DNA of 37,708 nucleotides from Candidatus Zhuqueibacterota bacterium (lineage in GTDB: Bacteria > Zhuqueibacterota > Zhuqueibacteria > Oceanimicrobiales > Oceanimicrobiaceae). The notes beneath the pieces were generated by a model that made no database searches, was not told where the DNA came from, and saw only the letters and a program-made list of their open reading frames with translations. Shown here piece by piece: positions 7,446 to 15,740 of this stretch (positions within the stretch are counted from its first letter, which is position 1; every line of letters begins with the position of its first letter). Location of the stretch: the NCBI GenBank assembly GCA_029262055.1, contig JAJDAD010000004.1, positions 1 to 37,708 on the forward strand. Direction: 5' to 3'. Both the position numbers and the translations under genes were made by a program.

Positions 7446-7509
7446 TGCACGTTTCCCTCCCGGTTGCGGCCTGGTGGCTGAAGGAATGAACCAAACACAG
7501 GACAGATAA

Positions 7510-8946
7510 ATGGACACGCAAAACAATTTTATCAACGGCGAATGGCTGAAACCCGGCCAGACAAAAGATGACATCAACCCTTCTGATGTAAGCGATGTGG
7601 TTGGCGCCTACGCGCAATCCGAAGTCAACGATGTTGAGAATGCGGTAGCGGCAGCCAAAGCAGCCTCCGCGGAATGGGCGGCGAGCACGCCGCAACAACG
7701 GTTTGACGTTCTCGATTCTATCGGTTCGGAGATTCTCGCCCGCAAGCAGGACCTGGGCCGGTTGCTGTCACGCGAGGAAGGCAAGACCCTGCCTGAAGGC
7801 ATCGGCGAAACCGGCCGCGCTGGCCAGCTTTTCAAGTTTTTCGCCGGTGAAGCTCTGCGCATGAGCGGTGAACACATCCGTTCTGTCCGCCCCGGCGTGG
7901 GCATCGATATTCAGCGGGAGGCGATCGGCGTGGTTGGCTTGATCACGCCCTGGAACTTTCCGATCGCGATTCCGGCGTGGAAAATTGCCCCGGCGCTGGC
8001 ATTTGGCAATGCCGTGGTGTTTAAACCGGCAGACCTGGTACCGGGATGCGCTTGGGCATTGACTGAAATCATTTCGAGGTCCGGCCTGCCGCAAGGGGTC
8101 TTTAACCTGGTCATGGGCAAAGGCAGTAAAGTCGGTGAGGCCCTGGTGAACCACCCAGACGTGGCCGGTATCAGCTTTACCGGCTCAGTGGACGTTGGCC
8201 GTCAGATTGCGGTCAAGTGCGCCCAGAGAATGGCAAAAGTCCAACTTGAGATGGGCGGAAAGAATCCATTGGTGGTTCTCGATGATGCAGACCTTGACAT
8301 CGCTGTCGGCTGCGCGATCAACGGTGCCTACTTCTCCACCGGGCAACGCTGCACTGCGTCCAGCCGCATTGTTGTCACCGATGGCATTCACGATAGATTT
8401 GTAGCTGAAATGCAAGCGCAAATGAGCAAGCTTAAAGTTGATGATGCCCTGGCTGAAGGGACGCAGATCGGACCCGCGGTTGACGAAAGCCAGTTAGATA
8501 AGAATTTTGAATATGTCGAGATCGCCAAGCGGGAAGGGGCCAGGCTTGTTTGCGGTGGCGAACGGTTGCAACGGGCGAAGAAAGGCTTCTACATGTCGCC
8601 GGCCCTGTTTACGGAAACCGGCAACGACATGCGCATCAATCGCGAAGAGGTGTTCGGTCCGGTTGCCAGCGTCGTGCGCGTTAAGGATTATGACGAAGCC
8701 CTGGCAGTCGCCAATGATACGGAGTTCGGCCTGTCTTCAGGGATTTGTACCACTTCGCTTAAATACGCCGATCATTTTCGCAATAATGCGCAGGCGGGCA
8801 TGGTTATGGTGAACCTGCCGACTGCCGGTGTAGATTACCACGTACCGTTTGGGGGCCGCAAGGGTTCGAGTTACGGGACACGCGAGCAGGGCAGTTATGC
8901 GGTGGAATTCTACACCACCGTAAAGACCAGCTACACTCTGGCGTAA
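7510..8946 (+). CDS. 2-Oxoglutarate semialdehyde dehydrogenase (ALDH family)
   Basis: A 478-aa aldehyde dehydrogenase of normal length. N149 lies in PWNF, the general base E247 in LEMGGKN, and the nucleophile C281 in TGQRCTAS; the Rossmann motif is FTGSVDVG (223-230). In the trans-4-hydroxyproline route it would oxidise 2-oxoglutarate semialdehyde made by the upstream deaminase to 2-oxoglutarate for the TCA cycle. Substrate is inferred from neighbours and from likeness to the AraE/KGSADH group. It lies 64 bases after the deaminase and is almost certainly in the same transcript. Confidence 0.9.
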   Translation: MDTQNNFINGEWLKPGQTKDDINPSDVSDVVGAYAQSEVNDVENAVAAAKAASAEWAASTPQQRFDVLDSIGSEILARKQDLGRLLSREEGKTLPEGIGETGRAGQLFKFFAGEALRMSGEHIRSVRPGVGIDIQREAIGVVGLITPWNFPIAIPAWKIAPALAFGNAVVFKPADLVPGCAWALTEIISRSGLPQGVFNLVMGKGSKVGEALVNHPDVAGISFTGSVDVGRQIAVKCAQRMAKVQLEMGGKNPLVVLDDADLDIAVGCAINGAYFSTGQRCTASSRIVVTDGIHDRFVAEMQAQMSKLKVDDALAEGTQIGPAVDESQLDKNFEYVEIAKREGARLVCGGERLQRAKKGFYMSPALFTETGNDMRINREEVFGPVASVVRVKDYDEALAVANDTEFGLSSGICTTSLKYADHFRNNAQAGMVMVNLPTAGVDYHVPFGGRKGSSYGTREQGSYAVEFYTTVKTSYTLA

Positions 8947-8987
8947 TTGCAGCTTGCAGTAAACTGAGCCTGAGACAAACTACTGCC

Positions 8988-9632
8988 ATGACGCAACAGC
9001 CTGAAACTTTGTCGGAGAAGTCATACCGGCTTCTCGAAGAGATGATCGTGACCCTCGAGTTGCCGCCCGGCAGCAGTTTTTCGGAAACGGACTTGAGCGC
9101 GAAGCTCGATATCGGCCGGACCCCGATTCGTGAGGCGCTGCAAAAACTCACAACCCAAAAGCTGGTTTCAACACTGCCGCGCCGAGGCATGATAGTTACG
9201 GAGGTCAATATCGTCGAACATCTGGCGTTGCTGGAGACGAGGCGGGTGCTGGATCGTTTGATTGCCGGCAACGCCGCCAGACGTGCGACCGCGGCGCAGC
9301 GATTAACCTTGCTGGAGCTGGCCGATGCGATCGGCAAGTCTGTGCAAGGACAGGATCTGTCCGAATTCATGCAACTGGACCGGCAAGGAGATCGCATTCT
9401 GGAGGCTGCAGCCAGGAATGATTTTGCCGTCAGGGCCTCTGTACCCCTGCATGCACACTGCCGCAGGTTCTGGTACCTTTACCAGGAAAATGGCGATCTG
9501 AGCGAATCAGCGGAATTGCACGCAGGCGTCTTGAGGGCGGTTGCCTCCCTGGGCGAACAAAGGGCGGGGGAAGCGTCCGACCTGCTCCATGACTACCTTG
9601 AACGCTTTAGTCGCTCCGTCCTGGATTTATAA
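8988..9632 (+). CDS. GntR-family transcriptional regulator, FCD type
   Basis: A 214-aa regulator. The winged helix-turn-helix occupies about residues 8-73 (KSYRLLEEMIV, LPPGSSFSETDLSAKL, IGRTPIREALQKL, LPRRGMIV), and the helical FCD ligand domain follows (about 80-212), with the conserved D/H set seen around MQLDRQGD, PLHAHCRRFW and ELHAGVLRAV. FCD regulators of hydroxyproline operons usually repress until a pathway intermediate binds. It sits between the dehydrogenase and the epimerase, so it is expressed with the operon it probably controls; the palindromes at 6471 and 6492 are candidate operators. Confidence 0.9.
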   Translation: MTQQPETLSEKSYRLLEEMIVTLELPPGSSFSETDLSAKLDIGRTPIREALQKLTTQKLVSTLPRRGMIVTEVNIVEHLALLETRRVLDRLIAGNAARRATAAQRLTLLELADAIGKSVQGQDLSEFMQLDRQGDRILEAAARNDFAVRASVPLHAHCRRFWYLYQENGDLSESAELHAGVLRAVASLGEQRAGEASDLLHDYLERFSRSVLDL

Positions 9633-9649
9633 AAAAACCTTTCATCGAA

Positions 9650-10651
9650 ATGGCCAGACACACATTTTCCTGCATCGACGCCCACACCTGCGGCAATCCC
9701 GTGCGAGTCGTGCAGAGCGGCGGTCCCACGCTTGCGGGCAAGAATATGAGCGAGCGTCGCCAACATTTTCTCGCCGAATTCGATTGGATTCGGACCGGGC
9801 TGATGTTTGAGCCACGCGGCCACGACATGATGTCCGGCAGCATTCTTTATCCGGCCAGCGCTGAAGAAAACGACGTTGGCGTCTTGTTTATCGAGACAAG
9901 TGGCTGCCTGCCGATGTGCGGTCACGGCACCATCGGCACCGTCACCGTTATGCTGGAGCATAAACTGATTACCCCGAAAAAGCCGGGGCGTTTGCGACTT
10001 GAAACACCGGCCGGGCTGGTTAAGGTCGAATACCGGCAGGAGGGCGAGAAAGTCACATCCGTCAAGCTGGTGAATGTCCCGGCCTACCTGCACTCGACCA
10101 ACCTGGAAGTTGACTGTGCCAGCCTTGGCAAAACCGTGGTCGATGTCGCCTATGGTGGGAATTTCTATGCCATTGTCGATCCGCAGGAGAACTTCAAAGA
10201 TATGGCGGACTTCTCCGCCGGAGATTTGATTCGCCTTAGTCCTATCCTCCGCAAAGCGCTAAACGAAAAACACGAATTCGTACATCCGGAAAATGAATCG
10301 ATCCGCGGCCTAAGTCATGTTTTGTGGACCGGCTCGCCGCGCAACCCGGAAGCGCACGCCCGTAATGCTGTCTTTTACGGCGACAAAGCCATCGATCGTT
10401 CGCCGTGCGGCACCGGCACTTCGGCCCGCATGGCACAGTGGGCAGCCCAGGGCAAGTTGGATGCCGGACAAGAGTTTGTACATGAAAGCATCATCGGCAG
10501 CCTGTTTCGCGGCAAAGTGGAGGCCGCGACCAGCGTCGCCGGCATGGACGCCATCATTCCTAGCGTCGAAGGTTGGGCGATGGTCACCGGCCTGAACACA
10601 ATTTTCATTGACGACCAGGATCCGTATGCACATGGCTTCCAGGTTGTCTGA
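9650..10651 (+). CDS. 4-Hydroxyproline 2-epimerase (proline racemase family, Cys/Cys)
   Basis: A 333-aa proline racemase-superfamily enzyme with both catalytic cysteines: C90 in PMCGHGTIG and C253 in DRSPCGTGTSA. The Cys/Cys pair marks racemase/epimerase activity, and with a D-hydroxyproline dehydrogenase-like gene next door the likely reaction is trans-4-hydroxy-L-proline to cis-4-hydroxy-D-proline. Other family features include DAHTCGNPVRV near the N-terminus and FEPRGHDMM. It begins 17 bases after the regulator and ends 14 bases before the flavoprotein. True proline racemase is the alternative but does not suit the pathway. Confidence 0.9.
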   Translation: MARHTFSCIDAHTCGNPVRVVQSGGPTLAGKNMSERRQHFLAEFDWIRTGLMFEPRGHDMMSGSILYPASAEENDVGVLFIETSGCLPMCGHGTIGTVTVMLEHKLITPKKPGRLRLETPAGLVKVEYRQEGEKVTSVKLVNVPAYLHSTNLEVDCASLGKTVVDVAYGGNFYAIVDPQENFKDMADFSAGDLIRLSPILRKALNEKHEFVHPENESIRGLSHVLWTGSPRNPEAHARNAVFYGDKAIDRSPCGTGTSARMAQWAAQGKLDAGQEFVHESIIGSLFRGKVEAATSVAGMDAIIPSVEGWAMVTGLNTIFIDDQDPYAHGFQVV

Positions 10652-10665
10652 CTCAGGGCCGGGCC

Positions 10666-11925
10666 TTGGTTGCCAAAACTGATGTTCTGGTCATCGGCGG
10701 TGGCGCAGTTGGCCTGTGTACCGCCTACTATTTGGCGCAGGCGGACCGAAGCGTTACGCTGGTTGAAAAGGGCAAAATCGGTTCCGGCTGCTCCGACAAG
10801 AATGCCGGCCTCATCGTGCCCAGCCACATTATTCCGCTGGCGGCGCCGGGCGTCATCAAAAAAGGTCTGCGATGGCTGTTCAACCCAAACAGTCCGTTTT
10901 ACATCAAACCTCGTTTCAGTCTGGAATTAGCCTCCTGGGTCTGGCAGTTCATGCGGGCCAGCCGCGAGCAGCGAATGCGAGAATCCATACCCGTTTTGCA
11001 TCACCTGTTGCAGGCAAGTTACCCGCTGTTCATGGACTTTACCGGTTCTCAGGAGAGTGGGGCTGTAAAGATGATTGAAGATGGTCTACTCATGATCTAT
11101 AGGACAGCCAAGGCCCTGGAAGCAGACGTGCGCGATGCGGAACGGGCCCGTCAGCTAGGTCTTGAGGTGAGCATTCTGGATCAGCAGGGGCTGACGCAAA
11201 CCGAGACCGGCCTCGCGGTTTCAGCCGTGGGAGGCATCTTCTATCATCAGGATGCGCACCTCGATCCGCAGGATTTCATCGCGAGTCTGACCAGCAAAGT
11301 CAGCGAAAATGCCGTGCAAGTGAAAGCCGAAACCGAAGTCACAGGCTTTGACCTGCACCAGGGTAAGATCCGGACCGTTAAAACAACCGGTGGTGATTTT
11401 TCAGCCAACCAGGTTGTGTTAGCCGGTGGCAGCTGGTCGCCCGAGATCGTCGCTGCCCTGGGAGTGAAGCTACCGATCCAGGCCGGCAAAGGCTACAGCG
11501 TAACTGTTAGCAGGCCCAATGTGAAACCCAGGCTGCCCGCGATTCTGGCTGAAGCCAAAATCGCTGTGACACCCTTCGCAGACAGCCTGCGTTTTTCCGG
11601 TACGCTCGAAATTGCAGGCTTGGACTTGTCAGTCAGCACGCGCCGGGTGCAGGGGATGCTGAACGCGGTTCAGTCCTATTATCCCGAGATGGACATGCAG
11701 GAAGCGTTGCACGCGCCGGTTTGGAGCGGACTCCGTCCCTGCACGCCCGATGGTTTGCCAATAATCGGGAGGGCTGAGGATATCGACAACTTGCTCATTG
11801 CGGCGGGCCACGCGATGCTGGGCATCTCCCTGGCACCGGTCACGGGAAAGATTGTGGCGGAGATGATAGAAGGCAAAGCACCATCGGTCGATGTGACGGC
11901 GTTGAGTCCGACACGGTTCAATTAG
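10666..11925 (+). CDS. FAD-dependent D-hydroxyproline dehydrogenase-like oxidoreductase (DAO family)
   Basis: A 419-aa single-chain flavoprotein of the DadA/DAO family. The dinucleotide motif VIGGGAVGLCTAYYLA is at about 9-24, with the acidic residue in VEKG; GGSWSPEI (about 255) and the C-terminal FAD contacts WSGLRPCTPDGLPIIG and GHAMLGISLAPVTGK are in place. Next to the epimerase, it would oxidise cis-4-hydroxy-D-proline to 1-pyrroline-4-hydroxy-2-carboxylate, passing electrons to the membrane chain. The start is TTG at 10666, 14 bases after the epimerase stop, with only a weak G-rich ribosome site. D-proline or D-alanine activity remains possible. Confidence 0.85.
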   Translation: MVAKTDVLVIGGGAVGLCTAYYLAQADRSVTLVEKGKIGSGCSDKNAGLIVPSHIIPLAAPGVIKKGLRWLFNPNSPFYIKPRFSLELASWVWQFMRASREQRMRESIPVLHHLLQASYPLFMDFTGSQESGAVKMIEDGLLMIYRTAKALEADVRDAERARQLGLEVSILDQQGLTQTETGLAVSAVGGIFYHQDAHLDPQDFIASLTSKVSENAVQVKAETEVTGFDLHQGKIRTVKTTGGDFSANQVVLAGGSWSPEIVAALGVKLPIQAGKGYSVTVSRPNVKPRLPAILAEAKIAVTPFADSLRFSGTLEIAGLDLSVSTRRVQGMLNAVQSYYPEMDMQEALHAPVWSGLRPCTPDGLPIIGRAEDIDNLLIAAGHAMLGISLAPVTGKIVAEMIEGKAPSVDVTALSPTRFN

Positions 11926-11969
11926 CATGGAGCAAACCGCAAGTAAAAGCGCCTGGACAGTTATGATTA

Positions 11970-12177
11970 ACATTTCTCACTTGCATCTATATTCTAAGCA
12001 GTTGCTGACATGTCATACTGAGCACGCAGCGCAAAATTCTCTATTTCTGCCCGAGGCCGACTGTGTGCGAAGAATCTCCCCGGCCACTCGAAGATTCTTC
12101 GCGCTGCAATGGGTCTCTTGACCGAATAATCCGTCACTCTGCGCTCAGAAGGACCTTGAAATACAAGTGAGAAATGT
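11970..12177. repeat. Composite intergenic palindromic element (208 bp)
   Basis: The outer ends are a perfect 14-bp inverted repeat: ACATTTCTCACTTG (11970-11983) and its complement CAAGTGAGAAATGT (12164-12177). Inside lies a perfect 11-bp stem, GCGAAGAATCT (12067-12077)/AGATTCTTCGC (12092-12102), within text such as TGTCATACTGAGC and CTGCGCTCAG, resembling the widespread TGTCATTCTGAGC...GAAGAATCT intergenic repeats. The element looks like a non-autonomous palindromic (REP/MITE-like) insertion between the flavoprotein and dehydratase genes. Confidence 0.7.
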
Positions 12178-12204
12178 GAGTTATTAAGGGAAACGGCACA
12201 TTAA

Positions 12205-13263
12205 ATGAAACGCGATTTCGAACAACGCCTGCAAGGAATGGCGGACTGGCAGTCACCGCCTGGTTGGACTAAAATCACTAGCATCGACGCCCACACCGGG
12301 GGTGAACCGCTGCGCGTCATTATCGCCGGTTTTCCGGACCTGCCCGGTGACACCATTCTTGCCCGCCGGCGGTATGCCAAAAAGAATTACGACGCCCTGC
12401 GCACGGCCCTGATGTGGGAGCCACGCGGTCACGCCGACATGTACGGTTGCATCATCACGCCACCGGTGACGCCTGAAGCTGATTTTGGTGTTCTGTTTTT
12501 ACACAATGAAGGGTTCAGCACCATGTGCGGCCACGGGATCATCGGCGTCACCAAAGTCGCGATCGAGACCGGCCTGATACCACCATCTTCTCCGCAAACA
12601 ACAGTGAGAATCGATACCCCTGCCGGCCTGGTTACCGCTTTTGCTAACCTGGAGGGCCAAAACGTTCGCAGTGTTCACTTTGACAACGTACCCTCTTTTG
12701 TTCTCGCTCCGGACCAGGTTGTGAGCGTGCCGGGCGTGGGTGAGGTCAAATACGATCTGGCGTTTGGCGGCGCGTTTTACGCCTTCGTGCAAGCCGCTGA
12801 TCTGGGGTTGGTTTGCACGCCGGAAAACCACACCCGGCTAATCGAGCAGGGGATGGCAATCAAGCGCGCCATCATGCAAAGCCGGGAAATCATCCACCCT
12901 TTTGAAGCAGATTTGAGTTTTCTTTATGGCACAATTTTTATCGGGCCGGCGGTCGGGGAGGGGGCTGACAGCCGCAACGTCTGTATTTTTGCCGAGGGAG
13001 AAGTCGACCGCTGTCCGACCGGTACCGGGGTCAGCGCCAGGATGGCAATTCATCATGCGCGTGGCGAGATCGCGATCGGGCAACCCATGGTTATCGAGAG
13101 TATTATCGGCAGCAGGTTCACTGCCAGTGTCCGGGAAGTCACCACTTTCGGTCCGCACCAGGCCGTCATCCCCAGGGTTGAGGGAGAGGCCTACACCGTC
13201 GGCCGGAATGAGTGGTTTCTGGATCCGGCGGATTCGTTGGCAACAGGTTTTATACTGCGGTGA
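12205..13263 (+). CDS. Trans-3-hydroxy-L-proline dehydratase (proline racemase family, Cys/Thr)
   Basis: A 352-aa proline racemase-superfamily protein in which the first catalytic Cys is kept (C108 in TMCGHGIIG) but the second is Thr (T272 in DRCPTGTGVSA). This Cys/Thr swap is the known signature of trans-3-hydroxy-L-proline dehydratase (human L3HYPDH type), which removes water to give 1-pyrroline-2-carboxylate. It is therefore a functional paralogue, not a redundant copy, of the Cys/Cys epimerase upstream. The predicted product is the substrate of the reductase at 18923. The peptidase gene follows 35 bases after its stop. Confidence 0.9.
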   Translation: MKRDFEQRLQGMADWQSPPGWTKITSIDAHTGGEPLRVIIAGFPDLPGDTILARRRYAKKNYDALRTALMWEPRGHADMYGCIITPPVTPEADFGVLFLHNEGFSTMCGHGIIGVTKVAIETGLIPPSSPQTTVRIDTPAGLVTAFANLEGQNVRSVHFDNVPSFVLAPDQVVSVPGVGEVKYDLAFGGAFYAFVQAADLGLVCTPENHTRLIEQGMAIKRAIMQSREIIHPFEADLSFLYGTIFIGPAVGEGADSRNVCIFAEGEVDRCPTGTGVSARMAIHHARGEIAIGQPMVIESIIGSRFTASVREVTTFGPHQAVIPRVEGEAYTVGRNEWFLDPADSLATGFILR

Positions 13264-13298
13264 TTCTGCCGCAACAGAACTTTAACGGGGAGGTAAAA

Positions 13299-15575
13299 AT
13301 GCGGCACTCAAGATTGTTCTCACTGCTCATTTGTTTTCTGATTACCTGCACTCTGACCGCGCAGGAAACGAACAACCCCGAGTTATTGTCGCTCGACCGA
13401 ATCTTCAGCAAGAGGGAGTTTCGGACGGAGCGGTTTGGCCCGGTACATTGGCTAAGTGACGGTGGCTACACCAGCCTCGACACGTCGTCCACACATGGAG
13501 GCCGCGAGGTTTTTCGGCATGACCCGGCGACGGGCAGCAGGACAGTCTTGATCCCTATCACAAAACTTACACCTCCAGGAACGAATGCGCCACTGCTAAT
13601 CGAAAATTATGAATTTTCCAAAGATAAATCCCACGCACTTATCTTTACGAACAGCAAGAAGGTCTGGCGAGCCAACACGCGCGGTGACTACTGGCTCATC
13701 GATCTGAAGTCCTGGGATTTGCACCAACTTGGTGGAGATGCCGAGCCCGCCACATTGATGTTTGCCGATTTTTCTGATGATGGAAAAAAGGTCGCTTATG
13801 TTGTTAAGAATAACATCTTCGTGGAGAATGTAGTCTCGCATGAGATTGTGCAGCTTACCGCAAATGGCTCAGCCACTCTCATCAACGGCACGTTCGACTG
13901 GGTGTATGAGGAAGAGTTCGGTCTGCGCAAGGGATTTAAGTGGAGTCCCGACAGCAAGAAAATTGCATTCTGGCAACTGGACGCTGCCGCCATCCCGGAC
14001 TATCACCTGATCAACAATACCGATACGCTTTACCCAAAGCTGATTCCGATCAAATATCCAAAAGTGGGCACCACCAATTCCGCAGCCCGTGTCGGCGTTG
14101 TCGCTGCTGCCGGTGGCGAAACCACCTGGCTCTCTGTGCCGGGTGATCCGAGCAACAACTACATCGCGGACATGGAATGGGCACACAATTCGCATGAGAT
14201 TATTTTGCAGCGTCTCAATCGATTGCAAAATACCAACCAGGTGATGCTTGCTGACGCGAAGACAGGCGCCGTCAAAACGATTTTCACCGAGCGCGATGAT
14301 GCCTGGCTCGATTTGCGCAAGGGGTTTAACTGGCTGGCGGATGGTAAGGAGTTTTTGTGGATCAGTGAGCGCAACGGCTGGCGCCATGTCTACGTCGTAG
14401 GCCGCGATGGTGGGCTCCGGCAAGTGACGCGCGGCGAGTACGACGTCATCAGCATTGTGGACAATGATGAAAAGACGGGCAAGTTCTATTTTATGGCTTC
14501 TCCGGACAACGCCACCCAGCGTTACCTCTACCAGGCGCGGCTCGACGGCAAGGGCAGTCCAAAGCGGCTGAGTCCGACTAACCAGCCCGGTACGCACAGC
14601 TATAAAGTCTCTGATGACCTGCGATGGGCGATTCACACTTATTCGACTTTTGAATCCCCGCCGCGCATATCCCTCATTTCGTTGCCGCGGCACGAAGTTA
14701 TCCGCACTCTGGAAGATAACCAGGAAGTCCGGGACCGGCTCGCAGCCCTGAATTCCAACCTGGTGGAATTTATGCAGATTCAAATCGCCGAGGATGTTAC
14801 CCTGGATGCCTGGATGGTCAAGCCGCCGGATTTCGACCCCGGCAAGAAGTATCCTCTGTTCTTCTATGTTTACGGCGAACCGGCCGGACAGACGGTCGTG
14901 GACCGGTACAGCAGCACGCGTCTTATCTGGCACAAAATGTTGGCACAGAAGGGGTATCTGGTTGCAAGCGTGGACAACCGCGGCACACCGGCACCGCGCG
15001 GTCGAACCTGGCGCAAACAGGTTTATGGTCAAATAGGCGTGCTTGCATCAAAGGATCAGGCTGCCGCCGCGAAAAAGCTTATCACGACCTATCCGTTTAT
15101 CGATGCCGAAAGAGTCGGCATTTGGGGCTGGAGTGGCGGCGGCTCAATGACACTGAACATGTTATTCCGTCATCCGGAGATTTATCACACCGGCATGTCG
15201 GTTGCGCCGGTCCCGAATCAGCGTTTGTATGACACCATCTATCAGGAGCGCTACATGGGTCTGCCCGAAGGCAATGCCGAGGGCTTCGAGCAAGGTTCGC
15301 CCATTACATTTGCCGGCCAATTGCAGGGCAATCTGCTGCTGGTGCACGGCACCGGCGACGACAACGTGCACTATCAAGGCGCGGAGTTGTTGGTCAATGA
15401 GTTGATCAAACACAATAAGCAGTTTAGCCTCATGTCTTACCCGAACCGCTCGCACTCCATCAGAGAGGGCGAGAATACGACCCGGCACCTGTATGGACTG
15501 CTCACCAGGTATTTGATGGAGAATCTACCCCCGGGGCCACGTGTGCAGGAGCCCCTTTCCGGCGGCAGTCAGTAG
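13299..15575 (+). CDS. Dipeptidyl peptidase IV (S9B), exported
   Basis: A 758-aa prolyl dipeptidyl peptidase. An N-terminal signal peptide (basic start, LFSLLICFLITCTLTAQ) suggests export. The beta-propeller carries the S9B-specific WVYEEEF motif (E204-E206) that holds the substrate N-terminus, and the hydrolase domain has S612 in GWSGGGS, D687 in HGTGDDNVHYQ and H719 in NRSHS. It would remove Xaa-Pro or Xaa-Hyp dipeptides from peptides outside the cytoplasm. ATG at 13299 is chosen for the GGGGAGG site 6 bases upstream and because the signal peptide starts there; longer forms overlap the dehydratase gene. It links the hydroxyproline enzymes to a collagen-like peptide source. Confidence 0.93.
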   Translation: MRHSRLFSLLICFLITCTLTAQETNNPELLSLDRIFSKREFRTERFGPVHWLSDGGYTSLDTSSTHGGREVFRHDPATGSRTVLIPITKLTPPGTNAPLLIENYEFSKDKSHALIFTNSKKVWRANTRGDYWLIDLKSWDLHQLGGDAEPATLMFADFSDDGKKVAYVVKNNIFVENVVSHEIVQLTANGSATLINGTFDWVYEEEFGLRKGFKWSPDSKKIAFWQLDAAAIPDYHLINNTDTLYPKLIPIKYPKVGTTNSAARVGVVAAAGGETTWLSVPGDPSNNYIADMEWAHNSHEIILQRLNRLQNTNQVMLADAKTGAVKTIFTERDDAWLDLRKGFNWLADGKEFLWISERNGWRHVYVVGRDGGLRQVTRGEYDVISIVDNDEKTGKFYFMASPDNATQRYLYQARLDGKGSPKRLSPTNQPGTHSYKVSDDLRWAIHTYSTFESPPRISLISLPRHEVIRTLEDNQEVRDRLAALNSNLVEFMQIQIAEDVTLDAWMVKPPDFDPGKKYPLFFYVYGEPAGQTVVDRYSSTRLIWHKMLAQKGYLVASVDNRGTPAPRGRTWRKQVYGQIGVLASKDQAAAAKKLITTYPFIDAERVGIWGWSGGGSMTLNMLFRHPEIYHTGMSVAPVPNQRLYDTIYQERYMGLPEGNAEGFEQGSPITFAGQLQGNLLLVHGTGDDNVHYQGAELLVNELIKHNKQFSLMSYPNRSHSIREGENTTRHLYGLLTRYLMENLPPGPRVQEPLSGGSQ

Positions 15576-15740
15576 TGCACACCAGTCCTGTGAAGGGGCG
15601 GCAATGCGGAGCGCAGAAGAATAAAGTTCTATTCCTCTGCATGCTTCTGCGAAATCCGCGTTCAGAACAGGCGCGAAAGTTTAAACAGACATCGCAGTAA
15701 TTACTTTTGAGAAGATAAAACCGGATTCACGGAGCAGGCA

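Noticed and set aside
13869-15032. Long minus-strand ORF of 387 codons
   Set aside because: Antisense to the dipeptidyl peptidase IV gene, which carries its complete catalytic set.
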